A DNA stretch of 64,000 bases from Mycolicibacterium aurum (lineage in GTDB: Bacteria > Actinomycetota > Actinomycetes > Mycobacteriales > Mycobacteriaceae), in the NCBI GenBank assembly GCA_900078775.1, contig LT549889.1:1426001-1490000 (forward strand). The letters are read 5' to 3'. Under the pieces are notes generated by a model. That model saw only the letters and a list, made by a program, of their open reading frames with translations. It made no database searches and was not told where the DNA came from. Below are positions 46,657 through 55,889 of this stretch, in pieces (within the stretch, counting starts at the first letter, position 1; the number at the start of each line of letters is the position of its first letter). A program made the translations under genes and the position numbers.

Positions 46657-47315
46657 GCAACTTCTATCTGATGACCCGGGCCGCCTACACCAAGGTGTCC
46701 GGCCCGGTGGCCCGGGCCGCGCTGCGCGCCGGCCTCACCCCGGACAGCATCACCATCCTGGGCACCGCGGGTTCGGTGGTCGCCGCGCTGACGCTGTACC
46801 CGATCGGGCAGCTGTGGTGGGGTTCGGTCGCGGTCTTCTTCTTCGTGCTCGCCGACATGCTGGACGGGGCGATGGCCCGCGAGCGCGGCGGCGGGACCCG
46901 TTTCGGCGCGGTGCTGGACGCCACCTGCGACCGCCTCGGGGACGGTGCGATCTTCTGCGGGCTGGCCTGGTGGGCCGCGTTCTCCGCACACAACACCGCC
47001 CTGGTGGTCGCGATCCTGATCTGCCTGGTCACCTCGCAGGTCATCTCCTACATCAAGGCCCGGGCCGAGGCCAGCGGGCTGCGCGGCGACGGCGGCATCA
47101 TCGAACGGCCCGAACGGCTGGTGATCGCCCTGTCCGGGGCCGGCCTTTCCGGGCTCTTCGGGTGGCCGCTGCTGCTGGACATCGCCATGTGGGGACTGGC
47201 GGCGGCCAGCGTCGTGACGCTGGCACAGCGGCTGCACGCCGTGCGCACCTCCGAGGGCGCGATGGACCCGTTGCCGAAGGCCGACGCACCGCCGCCGGAA
47301 GGAAATCCCACGTGA
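46653..47315 (+). CDS. pgsA1: Phosphatidylinositol phosphate synthase (CDP-alcohol phosphatidyltransferase)
   Basis: 220 aa integral membrane enzyme. The CDP-alcohol phosphotransferase signature is complete from Asp-Gly to the last Asp (DGAMAR, then GAVLDATCD). In mycobacteria this gene (Rv2612c equivalent) makes phosphatidylinositol phosphate from CDP-diacylglycerol and inositol phosphate, the first lipid of the PIM/LAM pathway. GTG at 46653 and GTGA overlaps with both neighbours show tight translational coupling. Confidence 0.95.
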   Translation: MSNFYLMTRAAYTKVSGPVARAALRAGLTPDSITILGTAGSVVAALTLYPIGQLWWGSVAVFFFVLADMLDGAMARERGGGTRFGAVLDATCDRLGDGAIFCGLAWWAAFSAHNTALVVAILICLVTSQVISYIKARAEASGLRGDGGIIERPERLVIALSGAGLSGLFGWPLLLDIAMWGLAAASVVTLAQRLHAVRTSEGAMDPLPKADAPPPEGNPT

Positions 47316-48262
47316 GCACACCCACCTCGGGGCTGCCGAACGTCGGCGGCCTCCGCGTCCCGCTGGGCGGGCAACTCTCCGACCTCGGCTACGCCACCGG
47401 CTGGCGGCTGGTGCGGGCCATGCCGGAGTTCGCCGCCCGCAACGTGTTCGACGCCGGGGCGCTGTACGCCGCGCGCGGCGGCGGGCCCGCACAGCTGCGC
47501 AAGAACCTGAGCCGGGTGCTCGGGGTGCCGCCCGAACAGGTGCCCGCCGGCCTGATCCGGGCCTCGCTGGCCTCCTACGGCCGGTACTGGCGGGAGGCCT
47601 TCCGGCTGCCGACGATGAACCACGCCGCGGTGACGGCCTCGGTCCAGGAAGTGGTCGAGGGCGATCAGCACATCCGCGCGGCACTCGAGCGGGGCCGCGG
47701 CGCGGTGATGGCGCTGCCGCACAGCGGCAACTGGGATATCGCCGGGGTGTGGCTGGTGAACACCTTCGGGCAGTTCGCCACGGTGGCCGAGCGGCTCAAA
47801 CCGGAGTCGCTGTACAACCGGTTCGTCGCCTACCGGGAGAGCCTGGGCTTCGAGGTGCTGCCGCTGACCGGTGGGCCGCGCCCGCCGACGGAGGTGCTGG
47901 TCGAGAGGTTGGCCGACAACGGGCTGGTGTGCCTGATGGCCGACCGCGACCTGACCCGCTCCGGGGTGCCGGTGGACTTCTTCGGTGAGCCGACCCGGCT
48001 GCCCTCGGGCCCGGCCAAGCTGGCCGTGCAGACCGGGGCGACGCTGATCCCGGCGCACACCTGGTTCACCGAGGACGGCTGGGGTCTGCGGCTGCACCCG
48101 CCGGTGGACACCTCCTCCGGCGACATCGGCGCGATCACCCAGGTGCTGGCCGACCACTTCGCCGCCGGCATCGCCGAGTACCCGGCGGACTGGCACATGC
48201 TGCAACCGCAGTGGCTGGCCGACCTGTCCGCCGAGCGGCGCGCCCGGCTCGAACGCAGCTAG
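47312..48262 (+). CDS. patA: PIM acyltransferase PatA (LpxL/HtrB family)
   Basis: 316 aa. The HX4D acyltransferase motif is HSGNWD, preceded by GRGAVMALP and followed by the conserved GFEVLPLTGG and VDFFGEPTRLPSGPAKLAV. It adds palmitate to the mannose of PIM1/PIM2 at the inner membrane face. GTG at 47312 in a 4-bp overlap with pgsA1; synteny with Rv2611c. Confidence 0.94.
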   Translation: MSTPTSGLPNVGGLRVPLGGQLSDLGYATGWRLVRAMPEFAARNVFDAGALYAARGGGPAQLRKNLSRVLGVPPEQVPAGLIRASLASYGRYWREAFRLPTMNHAAVTASVQEVVEGDQHIRAALERGRGAVMALPHSGNWDIAGVWLVNTFGQFATVAERLKPESLYNRFVAYRESLGFEVLPLTGGPRPPTEVLVERLADNGLVCLMADRDLTRSGVPVDFFGEPTRLPSGPAKLAVQTGATLIPAHTWFTEDGWGLRLHPPVDTSSGDIGAITQVLADHFAAGIAEYPADWHMLQPQWLADLSAERRARLERS

Positions 48263-48270
48263 GGGCCCGA

Positions 48271-49395
48271 ATGCGCATCGGGATGGTGTGCCCGTACTCG
48301 TTCGATGTGCACGGTGGTGTGCAGGCACACGTACTGCAACTGGCCGAGGTGTTCCGGGCGGACGGCCATTACGTCAGCGTGCTGGCCCCGGCCTCGCCGC
48401 ACGTGACGCTGCCCGACTACGTGGTCTCCGGTGGCAAGGCCGTGCCCATCCCGTACAACGGGTCGGTCGCCCGGCTGCGGTTCGGTCCGGCGACCCACCG
48501 CAAGGTGAAACAGTGGCTCATACAGGGCCAGTTCGACGTACTGCACCTGCATGAGCCCAATGCGCCCAGCCTGTCCATGCTGGCGCTGCAGGCCGCCGAG
48601 GGCCCGATCGTCGCGACGTTTCACACCTCGACCACGAAATCGTTGACGCTCAGCGTCTTTCAGGGAATGTTGCGCCCGCTGCACGAAAAGATCGTCGGCC
48701 GCATCGCGGTGTCGGATCTGGCCCGGCGCTGGCAGATGGAGGCGCTGGGCTCCGACGCGGTGGAGATCCCGAACGGGGTGCCGGTCGCCGAGTTCGCCGA
48801 CGCGCCGCTGCTGGACGGCTATCCGCGCCCCGGCCGTTCGGTGTTGTTCCTGGGCCGGTTCGACGAACCCCGCAAGGGGATGTCGGTGCTGCTCGGCGCC
48901 CTGCCGCGGTTGGTCGCGGCCTTCCCCGACGTCGAGGTACTGGTGGTGGGCCGCGGGGACGAGGAGGAACTGGCCGAAGAGGCCGGGCAGTACGCGGGCA
49001 ATCTGCGCTTCCTCGGCGCCGTCGACGACGCCACCAAGGCCTCGGCACTGCGCAGCGTCGACATCTACTGCGCGCCCAACACCGGCGGGGAGAGCTTCGG
49101 CATCGTGCTGGTGGAGGCGATGGCCGCGGGCACCGCGGTGGTGGCCAGCGATCTGGACGCCTTCCGGCGCGTCCTCGAACAGGGCGAGGCCGGCCGGCTG
49201 GTGCCGGTCGAGGACGCAGATGCGTTGGCCGACAGCCTGATCGAGCTGCTACGGGACGACGCGGCCCGGCAGCGCTACGTCACCGCGGCGGCCGAGGCGG
49301 TGCGCCGTTACGACTGGTCGGTGGTGGCCGGCGAGATCATGCGGGTGTACGAGACGGTGAGCGGTAGCGGGGCCAAGGTTCAGGTGTCCTCGTGA
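48271..49395 (+). CDS. pimA: Phosphatidylinositol mannosyltransferase PimA (GT4)
   Basis: 374 aa GT-B glycosyltransferase that transfers the first mannose from GDP-mannose to phosphatidylinositol. N-terminal DVHGGVQAHVLQLAE, LFLGRFDEPRKGM, and the EX7E-type nucleotide site NTGGESFGIVLVEAMAAG. ATG at 48271, 8 bp after patA. Rv2610c equivalent and an essential mycobacterial enzyme. Confidence 0.96.
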   Translation: MRIGMVCPYSFDVHGGVQAHVLQLAEVFRADGHYVSVLAPASPHVTLPDYVVSGGKAVPIPYNGSVARLRFGPATHRKVKQWLIQGQFDVLHLHEPNAPSLSMLALQAAEGPIVATFHTSTTKSLTLSVFQGMLRPLHEKIVGRIAVSDLARRWQMEALGSDAVEIPNGVPVAEFADAPLLDGYPRPGRSVLFLGRFDEPRKGMSVLLGALPRLVAAFPDVEVLVVGRGDEEELAEEAGQYAGNLRFLGAVDDATKASALRSVDIYCAPNTGGESFGIVLVEAMAAGTAVVASDLDAFRRVLEQGEAGRLVPVEDADALADSLIELLRDDAARQRYVTAAAEAVRRYDWSVVAGEIMRVYETVSGSGAKVQVSS

Positions 49396-50444
49396 GTTGG
49401 CTGCTGATCGTCGCGCTGGTGCTGCTGGGCATCGTGCTGGTGCTGTTGGCCAGCTGGGCCTATCTGACCGCCAACCGGCTGGACCGGCTGCATGTGCGCT
49501 ACGACCTGTCCTGGCAGGCGCTCGACGCCGCGCTGGCCCGTCGCGCGGTGGTGGCGCGGGCGGTCGCCGTGGACGCCTACGGCAGCGGGCCGGAGGGCAG
49601 ACGGCTCGCCGCGCTGGCCGCCGCCGCCGAACGCGCCGAACGACCGGCCCGCGAGGGTGCCGAGAACGCCCTGTCGGCGGCGCTGGAGCTGGTCGACCCG
49701 GCCGCGCTGCCGACCGCGCTGGTCGCCGAACTCGCCGACGCCGAGGCCCGGGTGCTGCTGGCCCGCCGGTTTCACAACGACGCCGTCCGGGACACCCTGT
49801 CGCTGCGCGAGCGCCCGATGGTGCGGCTGCTGCACCTGGGCGGCACGGCGGCGTTGCCCGGCTATTTCGAGATCGCCGAGCGGGCGGGGTCCGCGGGCCA
49901 CCCGGTCAGCCGCCGGGTGTCGGCGCGTATCGCCCTGCTCGACGAGCAGGGCCGCATCCTGCTGTTCTGCGGTTCGGATCCGGCTGTGACCTCGGCCGCA
50001 GGCGCGGATGGCCGCGCACCGCGCTGGTGGTTCACCGTCGGCGGCGCGGCCCAGCCGGGGGAGTCGTTGGTGCAGACCGCGGTGCGGGAACTGGTCGAGG
50101 AGACCGGCCTGGTCGTCCCGGTCGAGGACATGATCGGCCCGGTGTGGCGGCGCGAGGCGACCATCGACTTCAACGGGTCGGTGATGCGCAGCGAGGAGTA
50201 CTTCTTCGTGCACCGCACCCGCCATTTCGAGCCGGCCACCGCCGGGCACTCGGCCCTGGAGCGTAGCTACATTCACGGTCACCGCTGGTGCGATGCGACA
50301 ATGGTCCGCGAGCTGGTCGCGACAGGTGAGCCGGTCTACCCGGTACAACTCGCCGAGCTGCTGGTCGAGGCGAACCGGATGGCCGACGGCCGCAGCCGTG
50401 AAGCCGGTGGTCGAGACGAGTCGCAGCCCCGCCCCATCCGGTGA
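49392..50444 (+). CDS. Membrane-anchored NUDIX hydrolase
   Basis: 350 aa. An N-terminal membrane segment ([22 protein letters not shown]), a helical linker, then a NUDIX domain with the full box (GGAAQPGE and RELVEETGL). Equivalent in position to Rv2609c. GTG at 49392 overlaps pimA by 4 bp. It may hydrolyse a nucleotide-sugar or CDP-lipid product of the pathway, but the substrate is unknown. Confidence 0.92.
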   Translation: MSWLLIVALVLLGIVLVLLASWAYLTANRLDRLHVRYDLSWQALDAALARRAVVARAVAVDAYGSGPEGRRLAALAAAAERAERPAREGAENALSAALELVDPAALPTALVAELADAEARVLLARRFHNDAVRDTLSLRERPMVRLLHLGGTAALPGYFEIAERAGSAGHPVSRRVSARIALLDEQGRILLFCGSDPAVTSAAGADGRAPRWWFTVGGAAQPGESLVQTAVRELVEETGLVVPVEDMIGPVWRREATIDFNGSVMRSEEYFFVHRTRHFEPATAGHSALERSYIHGHRWCDATMVRELVATGEPVYPVQLAELLVEANRMADGRSREAGGRDESQPRPIR

Positions 50445-50476
50445 GGCTACGAATTCAATTGATTTGGCAGCAGCTT

Positions 50477-50482
50477 TAGACT
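50477..50482 (+). promoter_or_regulatory. Probable -10 element of pdxS
   Basis: TAGACT, with a weak TTCAAT -35 17 bases upstream, 30 bases before the ATG; the ribosome-binding site is GGAGGAGATA. yebC has the same TAGACTGG -10 sequence at 57162. Confidence 0.45.
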
Positions 50483-50511
50483 GGATCAGTAGTGGACCGG
50501 AGGAGATAGAT

Positions 50512-51417
50512 ATGGATACCGCAGCGCAGAACGGCAGTCAGACCGGTACCGCGCGGGTGAAGCGCGGTATGGCCGAGATGCTCAAGGGCGGCGTCATCAT
50601 GGATGTCGTCACGCCGGAGCAGGCCCGCATCGCCGAGGCCGCCGGTGCGGTGGCGGTGATGGCGCTGGAGCGGGTGCCCGCCGATATCCGTGCCCAGGGC
50701 GGGGTGTCGCGGATGAGCGATCCGGACATGATCGAGGGCATCATCGCCGCGGTCACCATCCCGGTGATGGCCAAGGTCCGGATCGGGCATTTCGTCGAGG
50801 CACAGATCCTGCAATCGCTCGGTGTCGATTACATCGACGAGTCCGAGGTTCTCACCCCGGCCGATTACGCCAACCACATCGACAAGTGGCGCTTCACCGT
50901 GCCGTTCGTGTGCGGTGCGACCAACCTCGGCGAGGCGCTGCGCCGGATCACCGAGGGCGCGGCGATGATCCGCTCCAAGGGGGAGGCCGGCACCGGGGAC
51001 GTCTCCAACGCGACCACGCACATGCGCAAGATCGGCGGCGAGATCCGCCGGCTGACCTCGCTGAGCGAGGACGAGCTGTTCGTGGCGGCCAAGGAACTGC
51101 AGGCCCCGTACGAGCTGGTGGCCGAGGTGGCTCGGGCCGGCAAGCTGCCGGTCACGCTGTTCACCGCGGGCGGCATCGCGACGCCTGCCGATGCGGCGAT
51201 GATGATGCAGCTCGGTGCCGAGGGCGTGTTCGTCGGCTCGGGCATCTTCAAGTCCGGGGATCCGGCGGCCCGTGCGGCGGCGATCGTGAAGGCCACCACC
51301 TTCTACGACGACCCGGACGTGCTGGCCAAGGTGTCGCGCGGGCTGGGCGAGGCGATGGTCGGCATCAACGTCGACGACATCCCGGCACCGCATCGGTTGG
51401 CCGAGCGCGGCTGGTAA
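50512..51417 (+). CDS. pdxS: Pyridoxal 5'-phosphate synthase subunit PdxS
   Basis: 301 aa TIM barrel. With ribose 5-phosphate, glyceraldehyde 3-phosphate and ammonia from PdxT it makes PLP. Conserved [27 protein letters not shown] (first catalytic lysine), [10 protein letters not shown] and the C-terminal [23 protein letters not shown] at 50512 follows GGAGGAG. Separated from pdxT by tesB, as in M. tuberculosis Rv2606c-Rv2604c. Confidence 0.97.
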   Translation: MDTAAQNGSQTGTARVKRGMAEMLKGGVIMDVVTPEQARIAEAAGAVAVMALERVPADIRAQGGVSRMSDPDMIEGIIAAVTIPVMAKVRIGHFVEAQILQSLGVDYIDESEVLTPADYANHIDKWRFTVPFVCGATNLGEALRRITEGAAMIRSKGEAGTGDVSNATTHMRKIGGEIRRLTSLSEDELFVAAKELQAPYELVAEVARAGKLPVTLFTAGGIATPADAAMMMQLGAEGVFVGSGIFKSGDPAARAAAIVKATTFYDDPDVLAKVSRGLGEAMVGINVDDIPAPHRLAERGW

Positions 51418-51426
51418 TCGGCGTCT

Positions 51427-52272
51427 ATGGCGATCGAAGAGATCCTCGACCTGGAGCAACTCGAGGTCAACATCTACCGCGGGCGGGTGTTCAGCCCCGA
51501 ATCCGGTTTCCTGCAGCGAACTTTCGGCGGACATGTGGCCGGACAGTCGCTGGTGTCCGCGGTGCGCACGGTGGCCCCCGAGTTCCAGGTGCACTCACTG
51601 CACGGGTACTTCCTGCGCCCCGGGGACGCCCGCGCGCCCGCGGTGTACACCGTGGAGCGCATCCGCGACGGTGGCTCGTTCTGCACCCGCCGGGTCAGCG
51701 CCATCCAGCACGGCGAGACCATCTTCTCGATGTCGGCCTCCTTCCAGACCGACCAGAGCGGCATCGAGCACCAGGACGCCATGCCGGTGGCCCCGCCGCC
51801 CGACGACCTGCCCGGATTCCGGTCCGGCGGGGCGTTCGACGACGCCGGGTTCGCCCAGTTCGCCGAATGGGATGTGCGCATCGTTCCCCGCGACCAGTTG
51901 CAGTTGGTGCCCGGCAAGGCATCCCAGCAGCAGGTGTGGTTCCGGCACCGTGACCCGCTGCCCGACGATCCGGTGCTGCACATCTGCGCGTTGGCCTATC
52001 TGAGCGATCTGACCCTGCTCGGCTCGGCCTCGGTCACCCATCTCGAGGATCGCAAGCACCTGATGGTGGCCTCCCTCGACCATGCGATGTGGTTCATGCG
52101 CCCGTTCCGGGCCGACGAATGGCTGCTGTATGACCAGTCCTCGCCGTCGGCGTGCGGCGGTCGGGCACTGTGCGAGGGCAAGCTGTACAACGCCTACGGC
52201 GAGATGGTCGCCTCGGTGATGCAGGAGGGCCTGACCCGCTATCAGCGCGACTTCACCCCGTCGGCCAAGTGA
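51427..52272 (+). CDS. tesB2: Acyl-CoA thioesterase II (TesB-type)
   Basis: 281 aa double-hotdog thioesterase. Signature [13 protein letters not shown] and [12 protein letters not shown] in the first half; AYLSDLTLL and [11 protein letters not shown] in the second. Hydrolyses medium- and long-chain acyl-CoA. It starts 9 bp after pdxS and overlaps pdxT by 4 bp; no obvious biochemical reason for sitting between PLP synthase subunits, but the order is conserved (Rv2605c). Confidence 0.95.
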   Translation: MAIEEILDLEQLEVNIYRGRVFSPESGFLQRTFGGHVAGQSLVSAVRTVAPEFQVHSLHGYFLRPGDARAPAVYTVERIRDGGSFCTRRVSAIQHGETIFSMSASFQTDQSGIEHQDAMPVAPPPDDLPGFRSGGAFDDAGFAQFAEWDVRIVPRDQLQLVPGKASQQQVWFRHRDPLPDDPVLHICALAYLSDLTLLGSASVTHLEDRKHLMVASLDHAMWFMRPFRADEWLLYDQSSPSACGGRALCEGKLYNAYGEMVASVMQEGLTRYQRDFTPSAK

Positions 52273-52853
52273 GCCCCCGGGTAGGGGTGCTCGCCCTGCA
52301 GGGTGACACCCGTGAGCATCTGGCGGCGTTGACCGCGGCGGGTGCCCAGGCGTGCACGGTGCGCCGGCTGGCCGAGTTGGAATCCGTTGACGCGCTGGTC
52401 ATCCCGGGCGGGGAATCGACCGCGATGAGCCATCTGCTGCGGGAGTTCGAGCTGCTCGAGCCGCTGCGGGCCCGACTGCGTGACGGCATGCCGGCCTACG
52501 GGTCCTGCGCCGGGATGATCCTGCTGGCCACCGAGATCCAGGACGCCGGTGTACCAGGCCGCGAAGCGCTGCCGCTGGGCGGGATCGACATGACGGTGCG
52601 CCGCAACGCTTTCGGGCGCCAGGTCGACTCCTTCGAGGCGGACCTGGAGTTCGCCGGGATCGACGGCCCGGTGCACGCGGTGTTCATCCGGGCGCCCTGG
52701 GTGGAACGCGTCGGCTCCGACGTCGAGGTGCTGGCCACCGCGGCCGGGCACCCGGTCGCGGTCCGGCAGGGCCGCAACCTGGCCACCTCGTTCCATCCGG
52801 AGATGACCGGGGACCGCCGGGTGCACCGGATGTTCGTCGACTCGCTGACCTGA
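52269..52853 (+). CDS. pdxT: Glutaminase subunit of PLP synthase, PdxT
   Basis: 194 aa class I glutamine amidotransferase. Nucleophile cysteine in [24 protein letters not shown] as the oxyanion/glutamine site and the His-Glu pair in [10 protein letters not shown]. Supplies ammonia to PdxS. The start is GTG at 52269, a 4-bp overlap with tesB2. Confidence 0.96.
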   Translation: MSPRVGVLALQGDTREHLAALTAAGAQACTVRRLAELESVDALVIPGGESTAMSHLLREFELLEPLRARLRDGMPAYGSCAGMILLATEIQDAGVPGREALPLGGIDMTVRRNAFGRQVDSFEADLEFAGIDGPVHAVFIRAPWVERVGSDVEVLATAAGHPVAVRQGRNLATSFHPEMTGDRRVHRMFVDSLT

Positions 52854-52855
52854 GT

Positions 52856-53425
52856 TCACGCCCCGCGCGGCGCGCGCAGCCCGAGGGTGCGCCGCCCCGC
52901 GGTCACCAACTCGTCCTGCAGGCGGGTGAGATCGTCGCCGGCCTCGGGGTAGTCGACGCCGACGGCCGCGGAGACGCCGGCCATCACGACGGCGGCCTTG
53001 ACCTGACCACCCATGCCCGGTTCGACGCCGGCCAGTAGCGCCAGCTGGCGTTGTACGACCGCGCTCCAGTCGGGCCGACTACGCAGGAAGTCGCCGACGC
53101 CGGGATCCCCGGTGAGGACCGGTATCAGGGCGCGGTGCGCGACGGCCAGCGTGGCGAATCCGGTCAGCATGGCATCGGCCTGGGCGCGGGGGCCGCGCGC
53201 CGACTCGGCGGCGGCCACAAGCTGTTCGAGCTGGCCCATCACCGGTTCCAGAATGGCTTCGAGCAGCTCGTCTCGGGTCCGGAAGTGGTGGTAGATGGCG
53301 GATTTCGTGAGGCCGAGTTCATCGGAGATCATCTGCAGCGAGGTGCCGGCGACGCTGTGCCGACGGAACGACTCGACAGCGGCGGCCAAGAGTCGCTGCC
53401 GGGTGCTCTCGGCGGGCGCGCTCAC
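52856..53425 (-). CDS. TetR-family regulator of the P450 module
   Basis: 189 aa. Helix-turn-helix TSLQMISDELGLTKSAIYHHF near residues 28-48, then a TetR C-terminal domain. GTG at 53425. A strong TATACT -10 element lies in the operator region at 53470-53527, which also contains the presumed P450 promoter: the regulator very likely represses itself and the divergent P450-ferredoxin-SDR operon. Its 3' end is 2 bp from pdxT. Confidence 0.92.
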   Translation of the reverse strand: MSAPAESTRQRLLAAAVESFRRHSVAGTSLQMISDELGLTKSAIYHHFRTRDELLEAILEPVMGQLEQLVAAAESARGPRAQADAMLTGFATLAVAHRALIPVLTGDPGVGDFLRSRPDWSAVVQRQLALLAGVEPGMGGQVKAAVVMAGVSAAVGVDYPEAGDDLTRLQDELVTAGRRTLGLRAPRGA

Positions 53426-53469
53426 AGTTCCGCCGCAGATGTCGTGCTGCTGACAATCCTCGGCGCTCT

Positions 53470-53527
53470 GACCATTCGTACAGTATAGAGCTGTACGATT
53501 GGTCAGTATCTGGCTGTACGGTTGGTC
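53470..53527. promoter_or_regulatory. Triple 14-bp operator between TetR and P450 operon
   Basis: GACCATTCGTACAG (53470-53483) and CTGTACGATTGGTC (53491-53504) form an inverted repeat with one mismatch around TATAGAG; CTGTACGGTTGGTC (53514-53527) is a third copy, direct to the second with a 23-bp period (about two helical turns). The minus-strand -10 TATACT of the TetR gene lies between the first two. This looks like a cooperative repressor site controlling both directions. Confidence 0.8.
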
Positions 53528-53556
53528 AGGTTCCAGCCCAATCTGAGGAGAACTCC

Positions 53557-54837
53557 TTGACCGCTTCGGACGTGCTCGACGACGTCGACTTCTTCCAAGA
53601 TCCGGCGTTGGTCGCCGATCCCTACGAGTTGTACCGACGCATGCGGTCCGTCAGTCCCGTGCTGCGCGAACCCACCCAGGGTGTCTACCTCGTGACCGGA
53701 TACGAGGAGGCCCAGGCGATCCTGGGTGACCACGAGACGTTCTCCTCCTGCACCAGTGTGACCGGGCCCTTCCCTGGATTTCTGGTGCCGCTGGAGGGGC
53801 GCGACGAGGCCGAGGTCCGGGCGTTGATCGACAAGCACCGCGACGAGCTGCCCTTCAGCGACCAGTTGCCGACCTTCGACCCGCCGACGCACACCGCGCA
53901 CCGGGCGCTGCTGTCGCGCCTGATCACGCCCAAACGGCTGAAGGAGAACGAGGAGTTCCTCGTGCGCCTGGCCGATCGGGTGCTCGCGCCCTACCTGGCC
54001 CGAGGTGGGGGCGAGTTCATCCGGGAGGTGGCCAACCCGGTCGCCCTGCTGGTCATCGCCGATCTGCTGGGCGTTCCGGAGGCCGACCGTGCCGAGCTCA
54101 CCGCGCACCTGGTCGGGGACAGCTCGCTGGGCAGCACCGAGGGCGCGGAGATGGCGCACGCGCCACTGGAATACCTCTACCACCGCTTCGGTGAGTACAT
54201 CTCCGACCGGCGTGCCCACCCGCGCGCCGACGTGCTGACCGATATGGCTGAGGCGACCTTCCCGGACGGATCGGTCCCGGAGGTCATCGATGTGGTGCGG
54301 GTGGCGGCCAACCTGTTCTCGGCAGGACAGGAAACCACGGTTCGACTGCTGTCCTCGGCGTTGCTGGTGCTCGCCGAGCGTCCCGAGCTACAAGACCGGT
54401 TGCGCGCCCATCCCGAGCAGATTCCCGGCTTCATCGAGGAGGCGCTGCGATTCGAGAGCCCGATCCGCGGTGACTTCCGGCTGGCCCGGGCCACCACCGA
54501 GATCGGTGGCACCACAATTCCGGCGGGCGCCACGGTGATGGTGAACCTCGGTGCCGCCAACCGGGATCCGCGCCAGTTCGAGGACCCGGACACCTTCGAC
54601 CTCGACCGGCCCAATGCCCGCCGGCACATCGCGTTCGGCCGCGGCATCCACAGCTGTATCGGGGCGCCGCTGGCACGTGCGGAGGGGCGGGTCGTCATCG
54701 AGCGACTGCTGCGGAGCGCCGCCGGCATCCGCATCGATGAGAGCCGCCACGGTGGCGCCGACGCACGCAGCTATGACTACGTGCCGACCTTCATCCTGCG
54801 TGGTCTGACCGAACTGCATCTGCGGGTGGCCTCGTGA
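53557..54837 (+). CDS. Cytochrome P450
   Basis: 426 aa complete P450. I-helix LFSAGQETT (acid-threonine pair present), K-helix EEALRFES, meander ANRDPRQFEDPD and heme loop IAFGRGIHSCIGAPLAR. The start is TTG at 53557, decided by GAGGAGA eight bases upstream. It overlaps the ferredoxin by 4 bp and the SDR follows, giving a self-contained oxidation module. Substrate unknown. Confidence 0.95.
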   Translation: MTASDVLDDVDFFQDPALVADPYELYRRMRSVSPVLREPTQGVYLVTGYEEAQAILGDHETFSSCTSVTGPFPGFLVPLEGRDEAEVRALIDKHRDELPFSDQLPTFDPPTHTAHRALLSRLITPKRLKENEEFLVRLADRVLAPYLARGGGEFIREVANPVALLVIADLLGVPEADRAELTAHLVGDSSLGSTEGAEMAHAPLEYLYHRFGEYISDRRAHPRADVLTDMAEATFPDGSVPEVIDVVRVAANLFSAGQETTVRLLSSALLVLAERPELQDRLRAHPEQIPGFIEEALRFESPIRGDFRLARATTEIGGTTIPAGATVMVNLGAANRDPRQFEDPDTFDLDRPNARRHIAFGRGIHSCIGAPLARAEGRVVIERLLRSAAGIRIDESRHGGADARSYDYVPTFILRGLTELHLRVAS

Positions 54838-55031
54838 AGGTCACCGTCGACGACGACGCCTGCGCCGGGCACGGCGTGTGCGTCGCGCTGTGCCCCGAGG
54901 TGTTCACCCTGACCGACGACGGCTACGCGCAGGCGATCAACACCCCGATACCCGCAGAACTCACCGAAGCGGTCACCGCGGCCGCCGCCAGCTGCCCGGA
55001 ACGGGCCATCCACCTGAAAGAGGAATCATGA
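54834..55031 (+). CDS. P450-type ferredoxin with extra cysteine
   Basis: 65 aa. Cys10 and Cys16 in CAGHGVC, Cys20 in LCPEVF and Cys54 in SCPERAI: a fourth cysteine occurs at position 20, where P450 [3Fe-4S] ferredoxins often have a non-ligand. It could ligate a fourth iron or be incidental. GTG at 54834 overlaps the P450, which is the expected electron acceptor. Confidence 0.92.
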   Translation: MKVTVDDDACAGHGVCVALCPEVFTLTDDGYAQAINTPIPAELTEAVTAAAASCPERAIHLKEES

Positions 55032-55882
55032 CAACCGATTTCGCCCGTCGCGACCGCACCGCCTTCGACCTGACCGGCAAGGTGGTGGTCATCGTCGGTG
55101 GCGGTCAGATGGCCGGTGACACCGTCGGCAACGGCCGCGCCACCGCGCTGCTGGCAGCCCGGCACGGAGCCGAAGTGGTGGCCGTCGACATCAACCTGGA
55201 GTCTGCCCAGGAGACGGTCGACCTGATCGTCGCAGCAGGCGGCAAGTCCTACGCCGTGCCCGCCGATGTGTCGAAAAAGCAAGACTGCCAACGCATTTTC
55301 GACGAGGTGATGGAGCGCAGCGGCAAGGTGGACGGCATGGTCTACAGCGTGGCGACCAACCCGCCGTTCGACTTCGAGAACAACTCGATGGAGACCGAGG
55401 CCTTCAACTACGGCATCAACGTCAACATGCTCGGGGCCTACTACTGCAACCTCTACGCCGCGGCCTGTATGGAGAAGAATCCGGGACGCAGCACCGGCAG
55501 CATCGTCAACTTCTCCTCGATCGCCAGCCTGAAGAACGAGATCGGGCTGAACATCGGGATCATGCCCTACGCGCTGGGCAAGTGCGGGCTCAACTACATC
55601 ACCGAACTGACCGCGGTCCAGTTCGCCGCGTCCGGGGTGCGGGCCAACACGCTGATGCTCGGCCCGATCGACTCCACGCTGGGCAACCACGACTCGAAGG
55701 AACTGTTCGGTCTGGACGAGGACGGTGTCGACGAGGCCTACGGCGAGGTCGTCAAACTCAAGATGGGCCGGGCCAGCACCTGGGACACGGCCTATGCCGC
55801 GCTGTTCCTGCTCTCCGACGAATCCCGGTTCATGACCGGCCAGCAGATCCGCCTGGACGGGGGAGCGGCGCTGGTGCGCTGA
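55028..55882 (+). CDS. Short-chain dehydrogenase/reductase
   Basis: 284 aa. Cofactor region VVVIVGGGQMAGDTVGNGRA is longer than the usual TGxxxGxG, with a GGG and a later G-N-G; Tyr-x3-Lys is YALGK in the active site and the C-terminus has RLDGGAALV. D49-equivalent suggests NAD. It may oxidise the alcohol made by the P450. ATG at 55028 in ATGA overlap with the ferredoxin. Confidence 0.9.
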   Translation: MTTDFARRDRTAFDLTGKVVVIVGGGQMAGDTVGNGRATALLAARHGAEVVAVDINLESAQETVDLIVAAGGKSYAVPADVSKKQDCQRIFDEVMERSGKVDGMVYSVATNPPFDFENNSMETEAFNYGINVNMLGAYYCNLYAAACMEKNPGRSTGSIVNFSSIASLKNEIGLNIGIMPYALGKCGLNYITELTAVQFAASGVRANTLMLGPIDSTLGNHDSKELFGLDEDGVDEAYGEVVKLKMGRASTWDTAYAALFLLSDESRFMTGQQIRLDGGAALVR

Positions 55883-55889
55883 GCCCCGG

